Origin: Agromyces laixinhei
Lineage (GTDB): Bacteria; Actinomycetota; Actinomycetes; Actinomycetales; Microbacteriaceae
Assembly: GCF_006337065.1 (NCBI RefSeq)
Contig: NZ_CP040872.1
Location: 806,001 to 870,000, forward strand
Length of the DNA: 64,000 nt
Direction: 5' to 3'
Position numbers and translations under genes: made by a program. Below the pieces are notes generated by a model. That model saw only the letters and a program-made list of their open reading frames with translations, ran no database searches and had not been told where the DNA came from. Every line of letters starts with the position of its first letter. The stretch's first letter is position 1. Shown piece after piece: positions 43,947-51,717 of this stretch.

Positions 43947-44732
43947 ATGAGCAGAACGTATGTCATCACCGGAGCAGGATCAGGCATCGGAGCGGCCACC
44001 GCAACGCTTCTCGCCGAGCGCGGTCACCGCGTCATCGGCGTCGACCTGAAGGGGGCCGATCTCACCGCCGACCTCTCCAAGCCCGAGGGGCGGGCGGATG
44101 CCGCGGCCGCGGCCATCGAGGCATCCGGCGGGCAGATCGACGCCGTCATCGCGGCGGCGGGCATCTCCGCACCGATCCCGCTGACCGTGTCGGTGAACTT
44201 CTTCGGCGTGACCGAGTTCCTCGACGCGCTCGCTCCGACGCTCGCGAAGGCCGACGCGCCGCGCATCGCCGTGGTGAGCTCGATGGCCAGCCTGCAGGCG
44301 AACTCGCCCGAACTCGTCGACGCGCTGCTCGCGGGCGACGAGGCGAAGGCGCTGGAGCTCGGCGCGGCGCTCGCCGAGCGAGGCCCGGAGACCGGCTACC
44401 TCAACTACCCGTCGTCGAAACGTGCGCTCAGCCGATGGGTGCGTCGCGAGTCGATCGCGTCGCGCTACGCCGGTGCCGGCATTCCCGTGAACGCCGTCGC
44501 CCCGGGGACCGTCGTCACGCCGATGACCGCGCCGCTGCTGGCCACTGAAGAGGGTCGTGCGATGGTCGACGCAGCCGTGCCGATGCCGCTCAACGGCCAC
44601 TCCGACGCCGTGGTGATCGCCCGGCTCCTCGCCTGGCTCACGAGTGACGAGAACACGCACGTGACCGGCCAGACGATCTACATCGACGGCGGCGCCGACG
44701 CCTCGCTCCGCGGCGACGACATCTGGAGCTAG
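43947..44732 (+). CDS. Short-chain dehydrogenase, 3-alpha-hydroxysteroid dehydrogenase-like
   Basis: 261-residue NAD(P)-dependent SDR. Cofactor motif TGAGSGIGAATATLL, AAAGISAP, and catalytic YPSSKRALSRWVRR (Tyr-x3-Lys); NAVAPGTVVTPMT closes the site. The shortened central region without the usual NNAG helix and with VNFFGVTEFLDAL resembles the 3-alpha-HSD/carbonyl reductase of Comamonas. The substrate is unknown. TAACGT ends 7 nt before the ATG (leaderless pattern). Confidence 0.87.
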   Translation: MSRTYVITGAGSGIGAATATLLAERGHRVIGVDLKGADLTADLSKPEGRADAAAAAIEASGGQIDAVIAAAGISAPIPLTVSVNFFGVTEFLDALAPTLAKADAPRIAVVSSMASLQANSPELVDALLAGDEAKALELGAALAERGPETGYLNYPSSKRALSRWVRRESIASRYAGAGIPVNAVAPGTVVTPMTAPLLATEEGRAMVDAAVPMPLNGHSDAVVIARLLAWLTSDENTHVTGQTIYIDGGADASLRGDDIWS

Positions 44733-44763
44733 CCGACGCGAGCGAACGCCGCCCGGCGAGTGG

Positions 44764-45459
44764 TCAGCGCCGCGCCGCGCTCGCTGCTCGCACGAACGCG
44801 GAGACCGGCGCGGCCAGCCCGGCCCCGATCTCGGCGGCCGGGCGTTTCGCGCCTTTGATCTCGAATGAGTGGCCGGCGCCCTCGACCCACTCGAGCGAGG
44901 CGTTCTGGCCGATGCGCCGGGCGACCTCGTCGAGTTGTTCGTTGGGGGTCGCGAAGGGGTCGTTCCGCCCCTGCAGGAAGAGCATCGGCACGGTGATGCC
45001 CGGCAGGTGGTCGCTCCGCGGCTTCTCGGGCTTGCCCGGCGCGTGCAGCGGATAGCCGAGGAAGACCAGCCCGGCGACGGGCATGCCCTCGGCGACCGCC
45101 ATCGACGCCATACGCCCGCCGAACGACTTGCCGCTCGCCCAGATCGGCTCGCCGGGGCTTCCGGCGTCGGCGGCGCGCGCGGCCGCGGCATCCATCACGG
45201 AACGCCACGTCGCGATCGCGACCGGCGGTCGATCGGGAAACTTCCGGCCCGCCTCACGGTACGGGAAGTTGAAGCGCAGGGTCGCGAGGCCGTCGTCGTT
45301 CAGTGCGCGCGTGAAGCCCGTCATGAACGGATGCTCCATGCCCGCGCCCGCCCCGTGGGCCACGACGATCGTGGCCGCCGCGCCCGGCGGGCGCGCATAC
45401 ACGCCGGAGACGGGCGTGCCGTCGACGTCGATGGTGATGGAGAGTTCGGCAGCGGTCAT
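44764..45459 (-). CDS. Alpha/beta hydrolase (KANL3/Tex30-like family)
   Basis: 231-residue hydrolase. VVAHGAGAGMEHPFMTGFTR is the oxyanion region, ASGKSFGGRMASMAVAEGM gives the nucleophile elbow (GKSFGG), FLQGRNDPFATPNEQ carries the catalytic Asp and EGAGHSFEIKG the His. The substrate is unknown. It starts 6 bases after the stop of the DUF2207-like membrane gene, so the two are co-transcribed. Confidence 0.87.
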   Translation of the reverse strand: MTAAELSITIDVDGTPVSGVYARPPGAAATIVVAHGAGAGMEHPFMTGFTRALNDDGLATLRFNFPYREAGRKFPDRPPVAIATWRSVMDAAAARAADAGSPGEPIWASGKSFGGRMASMAVAEGMPVAGLVFLGYPLHAPGKPEKPRSDHLPGITVPMLFLQGRNDPFATPNEQLDEVARRIGQNASLEWVEGAGHSFEIKGAKRPAAEIGAGLAAPVSAFVRAASAARR

Positions 45460-45465
45460 GCGCGG

Positions 45466-46512
45466 CTACAGGTTGAAGAGTTCGAAGACACCGTCGATGA
45501 CGTTGCCCGCGCTGTCGGCGAGATCGCCGACAGCCGAGGTGAGCTCGACGACGCTGCCGGCCGCCTCGATCGCGAGGGCGATGTCGACCGTGACGTCGAC
45601 GAGACCGACAGTGTCGAGATCCGTCGCGGCGAGCTCGGTGTGCTCGAGCTTGAGCTTCGCGACCCATTCGCGCTCGAGGCCGAACAGCACGGCGTAGGGC
45701 AGCAGGCGCTCGTGCAGGTGGAAGCGCGTGATCGGGTCGGACTGCTCGGGCGCCGCGGCATCCGTCGTGCGCAGCTCGGCGCCGCTCGGCGACTGCAGCA
45801 TGCGCAACCGGTCGGCCTCGGCGAGGTCGATGTACTGCTTGAGCCCGGCGAGGTGTTCGCGGCGCGGCGTCGCGGCCGGCAGGAACCTCCGCCACGATGA
45901 CGGGGTCACGAGCACCGTCGCGATCGTCGCGGCGACGGCGATCAGGGTCGTGACGAGCGCCGCCCAGTCGGCGCCCACGATCGTGACGACGAGGAACACC
46001 GCCTCGACCAGCAGGCCGAGGTACGCGAGAATCGTGAGGGTGACGCCCGGCCACGTCACGCGGCGGGGCGCGACGAGATCGTCACGAGCGAGGGCGTGCT
46101 CGGTGCTCAGCAGCAGGCTCCTCAGGCGACCGGCGAGCGCACGCCGATCGGCCGAGAGCCGGCGCACGCGCGTGCTCGTGTGCTCGGGACCGAAGAGCGA
46201 CTCGAGCAGTGCCCCTTCTTCGGTGGTGAGCACGGCAGTCGACACGAGTTCGACGCCGATGGGGTCGCGCTTGCCCGCGCCCGCGATGAGACGGATCTTG
46301 CGTTTGACCGCGAGGTCGATGAGGGCAGCGGATGCCGCGCGCCGGTCTGCATCGATGAGCAGCGCATCGCGCAGCACCGTCGAATCGCGCTCGGGGGTGT
46401 ACTGCACCACCCGCGGCGTCGCGCGTTGCGCGGCGACAGCGCGCGCGACCAGCCCGAGCCCCAGGATGAGGAACGCGGGAACGATCGCGATGATCAGCAC
46501 GGCGGTCAGCAC
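45466..46512 (-). CDS. DUF2207-like membrane protein
   Basis: 348-residue membrane protein resembling the C-terminal part of DUF2207 proteins. It has a helix at 1-25, a cytoplasmic region (RVVQYTPERDSTVLRDALLI, ... AALIDLAVKRKIRLI winged-helix-like), two helices around 155-205, and the conserved LKQYIDLAEADRLRMLQSPS ... LHERLLPYAVLFGLEREWV. The large N-terminal extracellular part of typical DUF2207 proteins is absent. The GTG start has TAGACT 6 nt upstream (leaderless pattern). Function unknown. Confidence 0.75.
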   Translation of the reverse strand: MLTAVLIIAIVPAFLILGLGLVARAVAAQRATPRVVQYTPERDSTVLRDALLIDADRRAASAALIDLAVKRKIRLIAGAGKRDPIGVELVSTAVLTTEEGALLESLFGPEHTSTRVRRLSADRRALAGRLRSLLLSTEHALARDDLVAPRRVTWPGVTLTILAYLGLLVEAVFLVVTIVGADWAALVTTLIAVAATIATVLVTPSSWRRFLPAATPRREHLAGLKQYIDLAEADRLRMLQSPSGAELRTTDAAAPEQSDPITRFHLHERLLPYAVLFGLEREWVAKLKLEHTELAATDLDTVGLVDVTVDIALAIEAAGSVVELTSAVGDLADSAGNVIDGVFELFNL

Positions 46513-46598
46513 GCGCCCAGTCTAGGGACCGCTGGGCAGTCGGCAACGCGCGCGGTGCGGTGCCGGCGATGTCGGATGCTCGGCGTACCGTGACTGCC

Positions 46599-46820
46599 AT
46601 GACGAAGCAGATGCAGCACTCAGCTCCCCACCTGGTGATCGATGAGCCGTGTCCGCGCTGCGACTCCCTCGCGGTGCGCGCGATCGTCTACGGTCCGCTC
46701 GACTTCGAAGTCGAGGCCGGCGACGCGGCCGCCGCCCTGGCACTCGACGAGGGCCCCATCTTCGACTGCCGCGAGTGCGGCTTCCAGTGGGGCGCCGCCG
46801 TGCGCGATCGGCTCGCCTGA
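46599..46820 (+). CDS. Small zinc-ribbon protein, 73 aa
   Basis: Two Cys pairs (EPCPRCDSLAVRAIVYG ... IFDCRECGFQWG) spaced like a zinc ribbon, the second close to a Trp. No function is recognised. TACCGT ends 7 nt before the ATG, a leaderless start pattern, which supports a real gene. It is divergent from the DUF2207-like gene with only 86 bases between starts. Confidence 0.65.
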   Translation: MTKQMQHSAPHLVIDEPCPRCDSLAVRAIVYGPLDFEVEAGDAAAALALDEGPIFDCRECGFQWGAAVRDRLA

Positions 46821-46854
46821 GTCGGCACGCTCCACTCCCACCTTGTGCGCGCGC

Positions 46855-47556
46855 TCAAACCGCCGATTCGAACGGGCGAATGGTGAGTGTATTGACATCG
46901 ACGCCCGGTGGTTGATCGAGGACCCACGCGGTTGCTCGGCCGAGGTCGTCGGGGTTGAGCATGGTGCTGTCCGGGCGGCCGCCGAGATCGTCCCAGAACG
47001 GACTGTCCACTCTGCCTGGCGCCAGGAGCGTGACGCCGACCTGGTCATCGGTGAAGGCTCGGCGAGTGTTCTCGGCAAGACCGGTAACCGCGTACTTGGT
47101 CGCACCGTAGAGATTCCCTGGCGTCGGCACCATCCCCGCCACGCTGCCGACCAGAACGATTCGCCCGCGGGACTGGACAAGCTCAGACCTGGCGTAATGA
47201 ATGAGGAGTGCTGGGCCGAGGATGTTCGTCAGCACCATCTGCCGCCAGGCCTCGGGGTTGTCGTGTTCGAGCCATCCGGTCGTCGCGTGCCCTGCGTTGG
47301 CGACGGCGGCCGTCAACCCGCCGAACCGCGCCACGGTGGCTTCGACCCACATTCTGACGTCGGCATCGTTGCTGGTGTCGCCCACGAGAGGGAAGACTCT
47401 GTCTGGAGCAGGCAGCGTGTTCATTGCTGTGTCGAGGCGGGTCTGGTCTCGTCCGGTGATGGCGACTGACCAGCCGTCATCGAGGAGGTGCTTGGCAACG
47501 GAGCGGCCGATGCCGCTGCCGCCGCCGGTGATCAAAGCTATGCGTTGTGTTCCCAT
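46855..47556 (-). CDS. Short-chain dehydrogenase/reductase under a MerR-type promoter
   Basis: 233-residue classical SDR. ALITGGGSGIGRSVAKHLLD binds NADP(H) (Arg residues follow the second strand: ITGRDQTRL), AVANAGHATT is the NAG motif, YGATKYAVTGLAENTRRAF carries the catalytic Tyr and Lys, and LAPGRVDSPFWDD follows. Its promoter is almost identical to that of the SDR gene at 51.7 kb, including a 19-bp spacer and a leaderless start (8 nt from the -10 box to ATG 47556). Substrate unknown; a quinone, aldehyde or other electrophile is plausible. Confidence 0.88.
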   Translation of the reverse strand: MGTQRIALITGGGSGIGRSVAKHLLDDGWSVAITGRDQTRLDTAMNTLPAPDRVFPLVGDTSNDADVRMWVEATVARFGGLTAAVANAGHATTGWLEHDNPEAWRQMVLTNILGPALLIHYARSELVQSRGRIVLVGSVAGMVPTPGNLYGATKYAVTGLAENTRRAFTDDQVGVTLLAPGRVDSPFWDDLGGRPDSTMLNPDDLGRATAWVLDQPPGVDVNTLTIRPFESAV

Positions 47557-47564
47557 GATCTGGG

Positions 47565-47595
47565 AGGCTAAGCGCTCGAGTGCGCTCGAGGTCAA
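47565..47595 (-). promoter_or_regulatory. MerR-type promoter (19-bp spacer) of the SDR gene at 46855-47556
   Basis: Minus strand: -35 TTGACC (47595-47590), 19-bp spacer (47589-47571) containing the dyad TCGAG-CGCA-CTCGA, -10 TAGCCT (47570-47565). A 19-bp spacer with a central dyad is the hallmark of MerR-controlled promoters. Confidence 0.7.
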
Positions 47596-47657
47596 GAGAG
47601 GCGGCCGGGGATCCGGTCTGGGCGAGGCCGATTCTCGGGTTGACCGATGCCCGGACG

Positions 47658-48554
47658 TCAGGGGATGAGGAGCCAGCGGCCGCGCTGGCTGCCGGCAGCG
47701 ACCTCGTCGTACGCCTGCGTCGCCGCGTGCAAGGGCACCAGCCCGGCCACTCGAACCTCGAGCACGCCCTCTGCGGCGAGGCTGAGCAGTCGGCTGAGTG
47801 CCGTGCTGTCGGGCTCGACGCTGACGGTGTGCACTGTGATTCCGCGCTCGGCGGGGACCGGCGCATCGGGTGCCATCCCGACGAATGCTCCGCCGTCACG
47901 CACCGCGGTCAACGCTGACCCGAGCAGCACTGCCGCGTCGAGCACCGCGTCGAACGACGGGCCGGGCACCTCGGTCACGAGTTGTGCGCCGGCGCGCGCG
48001 ATGAAGTCGGCGTCGGCATCGCGGGCCAGCGCGGAAACCTTCCAGCCGGCGCGCGTGGCCAGCACGAGGGCGTGTCCGCCGACGGCGCCGGCGCCACCAG
48101 TGACGAGGAGGGTTCGGCCCTCTGCAGGGCCGAGCAGATCGAGTGCCTGGTGCGCGGCGAGAGCGGTGATCGGCAGCGAAGCGGCATCGACGAGGTCGAG
48201 GCCGTCGGGCACGCGGGCGACGGCGTCGGCGGAGAGGACCGTTTCGTCGGCGTGGGTGCCGACGCTCGGCCTGAGGGCGAGCAGGTGCAGCATTCCGGCT
48301 ACCCGGTCGCCGGGGACGAGGTCGGTGACCTCGCTGCCGATCTCGATGATGGTGCCGCTGACGTCCCAGCCGAGCCCGATCGGGTCGGGCAGCCCGAGCG
48401 CGGCGCGCAACGGCCCGGTCAACACCTTGACGTCGACCGGGTTGACTGCCGCGGCGATCACCCCGATCCGGACATCGGTCGGCCCGAGTTCGGGCGGAGC
48501 GACATCTTCGAGCGCGGGCGAGGTGCTGGTGGAGTATGCGAGTAGTGCGGGCAA
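47658..48554 (-). CDS. Zinc-independent NADP-dependent alcohol/quinone oxidoreductase (MDR)
   Basis: 298-residue medium-chain dehydrogenase. The GroES-like N-domain (VIAAAVNPVDVKVLTGPLRA, GLGWDVSGTIIEIG) lacks the catalytic zinc ligands, as in quinone oxidoreductases; the Rossmann part is LVTGGAGAVGGHALVLATRA. It probably reduces quinones or enones. The start is a TTG at 48554, because AAGGAGG lies right upstream and no ATG is in frame. It is divergent from hxlR (99 bases between starts), which likely controls it. Confidence 0.86.
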   Translation of the reverse strand: MPALLAYSTSTSPALEDVAPPELGPTDVRIGVIAAAVNPVDVKVLTGPLRAALGLPDPIGLGWDVSGTIIEIGSEVTDLVPGDRVAGMLHLLALRPSVGTHADETVLSADAVARVPDGLDLVDAASLPITALAAHQALDLLGPAEGRTLLVTGGAGAVGGHALVLATRAGWKVSALARDADADFIARAGAQLVTEVPGPSFDAVLDAAVLLGSALTAVRDGGAFVGMAPDAPVPAERGITVHTVSVEPDSTALSRLLSLAAEGVLEVRVAGLVPLHAATQAYDEVAAGSQRGRWLLIP

Positions 48555-48653
48555 GTGAGCCTCCTTGTCGGTAGTGGAGACACCAGAATGGACGACGTAC
48601 GCTCAACTGGGAAGAAGGAACCCAGAAGTCGGGTACATACCTGGAGGAGAGCC

Positions 48654-49052
48654 ATGCCGACGTTGACCGCACAGCAGCACCGAGACGAGGCGAGGGGCGA
48701 GTTCGACGCGTACCTCGAGTCATGCCCGAGCCGCAAGCTCCTCGCCAGACTTGCGGACAAGTGGGTGGCCCTTGTGCTGAAGTCGCTGGCCGAAGGCCCC
48801 AAGCGTTACTCCGAGGTGTCTCGGCAGTTGGCCGGCGTCAGTCAGAAGATGCTCACTCAGACGCTCCGCAGCCTCGAACGCGACGGGATTCTCACCCGCA
48901 CGGTCACGCCGTCGGTGCCGGTGCGCGTCGACTACGAGCTCACGCTGTTGGGTGAGTCGCTCGCCGGCATTCTCGGGCAGCTCAAGGTCTGGGCAGAGCA
49001 GCACATGCCCGAGGTCGAGAGCGCTCGCGCCGACTACGACACGCGGCCGTGA
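48654..49052 (+). CDS. HxlR-family transcriptional regulator
   Basis: 132-residue winged-helix regulator of the HxlR/MarR-like type: CPSRKLLARLADKWVALVLK, RYSEVSRQLAGVSQKMLTQT and LRSLERDGILTRTVTPSVPV (helix-turn-helix and wing), then LTLLGESLAGILGQLKVWAE. Cys24 sits where redox-sensing HxlR proteins (HypR, QorR) carry their reactive Cys. QorR-type regulators control quinone oxidoreductases in the same divergent layout as here. GGAGGAG precedes the ATG. Confidence 0.88.
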   Translation: MPTLTAQQHRDEARGEFDAYLESCPSRKLLARLADKWVALVLKSLAEGPKRYSEVSRQLAGVSQKMLTQTLRSLERDGILTRTVTPSVPVRVDYELTLLGESLAGILGQLKVWAEQHMPEVESARADYDTRP

Positions 49053-49083
49053 TCGAAGGCGGGGTGTCGTAGTCGGCGTCTGA

Positions 49084-49509
49084 TCAGCCGCCGAGGGCTT
49101 TGCGCAGCAGCGCCGTCAGGTGATCCTGCTCCTCGGCCGACAGGCGCTTCATCGCCTCGCGCGCGAACTCGAAAGCCGAGTCGAATCCGGCGCTGACCGC
49201 GTCGCCGTCCGGCGTGCGATCGATCAGTCTCGCTCGTCCGTCGGCTGGATCCGCGTGCCGCGTGACAAATCCGCGAGACTCGAGTCGGGCAACGATCTGG
49301 GTGATGTTGGATGCGTCGCACCCGAGTTCCGTCGCCAGTGAACTCATGCCTCGTCGCTGGTCGAGCCGGACGAGCACGCAGGCCTGAGCGACACTGAGCT
49401 GTTGGCTGGCCGCGGCGGCCTCATAGGCGCGGTCGTATGAATCGACAAAGTCGTAGAGCGTGTGCTCGACCTTGCTGGCGCCTGCCGTTGGCCCGGAAGT
49501 AACCGTCAT
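49084..49509 (-). CDS. MarR-family transcriptional regulator
   Basis: 141-residue winged-helix repressor: LSVAQACVLVRLDQRRGMSS, ELGCDASNITQIVARLESRG (recognition helix) and FVTRHADPADGRARLIDRTP (wing with the DxRxxLI pattern). TAAACT ends 6 nt before the ATG, so it is probably leaderless. Two TACTTGA-type palindromes lie in the divergent gap to the NmrA-like gene, so it likely represses both itself and that gene. Confidence 0.88.
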   Translation of the reverse strand: MTVTSGPTAGASKVEHTLYDFVDSYDRAYEAAAASQQLSVAQACVLVRLDQRRGMSSLATELGCDASNITQIVARLESRGFVTRHADPADGRARLIDRTPDGDAVSAGFDSAFEFAREAMKRLSAEEQDHLTALLRKALGG

Positions 49510-49528
49510 TCCGCAAGTTTACAGAATC

Positions 49529-49547
49529 TACTTGATCCGCTCAAGTA
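49529..49547. promoter_or_regulatory. MarR operator 1 in the marR-nmrA gap
   Basis: TACTTGA-TCCGC-TCAAGTA, a perfect 7-bp inverted repeat with a 5-bp spacer, lying just upstream of the marR -10 box (TAAACT, 49521-49516 on the minus strand). Confidence 0.7.
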
Positions 49548-49565
49548 TCTGTGATGTACTGTAAT

Positions 49566-49584
49566 TACTTGATTGACTCAACTA
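49566..49584. promoter_or_regulatory. MarR operator 2 in the marR-nmrA gap
   Basis: TACTTGA-TTGAC-TCAACTA, the same repeat with one mismatch, centred 37 bp from operator 1 and about 20 bp upstream of the NmrA-like gene start. Confidence 0.65.
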
Positions 49585-49597
49585 GTTGGGAACCGAA

Positions 49598-50518
49598 ATG
49601 ACCCACGACGCAGATGCTCGCTCCGCACCGAGGTGGCCGGCCGCCACCGCAGGTCGCATCGACGGGGTTCGAGCGGTGAACGCCGCCCGCACCCTCGTGA
49701 CCGGCGGCCGAGGAAAGACCGGGCGCGAAGTGGTCCAATTGCTCACCGAAGCCGGCGCGCCGGTCAACGCGGGCACACGCAGGCCCGGCACTCCTCACGA
49801 CCTGACGACCCCGGTGCGCTTCGACTGGCAGGACCGCCGTACTTGGGCGGAGGCCGTCGCCGACGTGGAGTCGATCTTCCTGATGCGGCCCGATCTCGAG
49901 AACGCCCCCGAATTGGTGGGCGAGTTCGTGGCGCAGGCGCCCGGCGCGCACGTCGTCCTGCTCTCAGAGCAGGGCGCGGGCACGCTCGCCGACTCGAGCT
50001 GGGAGCGTCAGGTCGAGATCGCCGTGACCGACGCGGCCGCGAGTTGGACGCTGGTGCGCCCATCGTGGTTCCACCAGGTGATGGACGACCCGCGGTTCTA
50101 TCTGACGGCCATTCGCGACCACGGGGTGCTGCCGATCTCATCCGCGGGCGCGACCATCGCCTTCGTCGATGCGAGGGACATCGCGGCGATTACGGTGGCG
50201 TCACTCAGCGATCGCGCGCTGGCGGGGGAGGCGATCACGGTCACGGGCCCTGATGCGCTGTCCATCGCTGAAGCAGCCGCAATCGTCAGCGACGTCTCCG
50301 AGAGAGAAGTTCGCCCAACGGATCCCTCGCGAGACGAAGCGACGGCCGCGCTCGAGCCGTGGCTCGCCGGCATCGTCGGCAACATGATCGAGCGAGTTCA
50401 CGAAGGTGTCTTCAGCGAAGTCACCGACGACGTTCTCCGGCTCACGCGGTTCGAGCCGCGCAGTCTGGCGACCTTCGCGAGCGAGCGTGCAGACGTCTGG
50501 CGTCCAGTCCGCGGATAG
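49598..50518 (+). CDS. NmrA-like NAD(P)-binding oxidoreductase
   Basis: 306-residue atypical SDR. TLVTGGRGKTGREVVQLLTE is the dinucleotide motif (GxxGKTG), VESIFLMRPDLENAPELVGE and SWTLVRPSWFHQVMDDPRFY are typical of NmrA/azoreductase-like proteins, which act as redox sensors or reductases without the classical YxxxK. I chose ATG 49598 over a TTG four codons earlier. A start further downstream near residue 30 would match relatives better, so the N-terminus is uncertain. It is divergent from marR across two operators and is followed by an MDR reductase gene. Confidence 0.82.
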   Translation: MTHDADARSAPRWPAATAGRIDGVRAVNAARTLVTGGRGKTGREVVQLLTEAGAPVNAGTRRPGTPHDLTTPVRFDWQDRRTWAEAVADVESIFLMRPDLENAPELVGEFVAQAPGAHVVLLSEQGAGTLADSSWERQVEIAVTDAAASWTLVRPSWFHQVMDDPRFYLTAIRDHGVLPISSAGATIAFVDARDIAAITVASLSDRALAGEAITVTGPDALSIAEAAAIVSDVSEREVRPTDPSRDEATAALEPWLAGIVGNMIERVHEGVFSEVTDDVLRLTRFEPRSLATFASERADVWRPVRG

Positions 50519-50621
50519 CCCGGCGCCTCGCCACCATCCGGCGCACCCGCACCGCTCAGCCCATCCGTACCGCTCAGCACAACCAGGCGACCGCCCCATG
50601 CGGCGCACGAAAGGCACGAAG

Positions 50622-51629
50622 ATGACTTCCCACACCCAGCAGCTTCACCTCCTGAACCGCCCGGCCGGCGAGCCGCGTGAGAGCGACTTCGCCCTCGTCA
50701 CGGTGCCGGTTCCCGATCTCGAATCGGGCGAGGTGCTGGTGCGCAATACGTGGTTGTCAGTAGACCCGTACATGCGCGGCCGCATGAACGATGCCCCCTC
50801 CTACATCGCACCCTTCGCGTTGAACGAATCGCTCGAAGGCAGCGCCGTCGGCGAGGTCATCGAGTCTCGCAACGCCGAGCTCCCGGTCGGAACCCGGGTG
50901 AGCCACTTCGCCGGGCTCCGCGGGCATGCAGTGCTCCAGGGCGAACACGCGATGCCGATCGACGTCGGCGAGGCGCCCGAAACCGCCTATCTCGGGCCCC
51001 TCGGCACGACCGGCCTCACTGCCTACGCTGCCGTCACCCGCATCGCTCCCGTTCGAGACGGTGATGTCGTGTTCGTGTCGGGAGCAGCCGGCGCAGTGGG
51101 CAGTGTCGCCGGGCAGCTTGCTCGGCGCCTCGGCGCCTCACGTGTCATCGGCTCCGCCGGCGGGACTGCGAAGGTCCGCACCCTTCTGGAGGACTTCGGG
51201 TACGACGGCGCCATCGACTACCGCACGGAACGCGTATCCGATCGCCTCGCCGAGCTCGCCCCCGAGGGCATCGACGTGTTCATCGACAATGTCGGTGGAG
51301 CGCAACTGGAGGCGGGGATCGGTCAGATGCGTCCGCACGGTCGAATTGCGATGGTCGGCGCGGTGAGTCAGTACAACCAGGTCGGCTCGCACGCGGGACC
51401 GAGCAACCTCTACGAAGCAGCGACCAAGGAAGTGACGTTGCGTGGCATGCTCGTGACCTCTCACTTCGACCTGATGCCGGAATACCTTGGCAAGGCGATC
51501 CCATTGCTGGCCGATGGCTCGCTACGCACTCGCGAAACCGTCGTCGACGGCATCGAGAACACTCCGGCCGCTCTGCTCGGTGTCCTCAACGGCGCCAATA
51601 TCGGCAAGATGCTCGTGCGGGCAAGTTAG
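50622..51629 (+). CDS. NADP-dependent alkenal/leukotriene B4 dehydrogenase-like reductase (MDR)
   Basis: 335-residue medium-chain reductase of the PTGR/curA type that reduces carbon-carbon double bonds of enals and enones. NTWLSVDPYMRGRMNDAPSY is the diagnostic N-terminal block, LGPLGTTGLTAYAAV and VFVSGAAGAVGSVAGQLARR the NADP site, and DVFIDNVGGAQLEAGIGQMR the central strand. No zinc ligands are present. The ATG has AAAGG about 10 nt upstream. The 100-base gap after the NmrA-like gene suggests one transcription unit under MarR. Confidence 0.89.
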   Translation: MTSHTQQLHLLNRPAGEPRESDFALVTVPVPDLESGEVLVRNTWLSVDPYMRGRMNDAPSYIAPFALNESLEGSAVGEVIESRNAELPVGTRVSHFAGLRGHAVLQGEHAMPIDVGEAPETAYLGPLGTTGLTAYAAVTRIAPVRDGDVVFVSGAAGAVGSVAGQLARRLGASRVIGSAGGTAKVRTLLEDFGYDGAIDYRTERVSDRLAELAPEGIDVFIDNVGGAQLEAGIGQMRPHGRIAMVGAVSQYNQVGSHAGPSNLYEAATKEVTLRGMLVTSHFDLMPEYLGKAIPLLADGSLRTRETVVDGIENTPAALLGVLNGANIGKMLVRAS

Positions 51630-51679
51630 TTCAGACGGAACGCGGCAATGCGCGGTCGAAGGCGACGCGAACCACGCGG

Positions 51680-51710
51680 TTGCCTTCGAGCGCACTCGAA
51701 TCTCTAGCGT
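51680..51710 (+). promoter_or_regulatory. MerR-type promoter (19-bp spacer) of the SDR gene at 51718-52590
   Basis: -35 TTGCCT (51680-51685), 19-bp spacer with dyad TCGAG-CGCA-CTCGA (51686-51699), -10 TAGCGT (51705-51710), then 7 nt to ATG 51718, so the transcript is leaderless. It matches the promoter at 47565-47595 almost base for base in the dyad, and a merR gene follows at 52611. Confidence 0.75.
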
Positions 51711-51717
51711 GGCAGGC

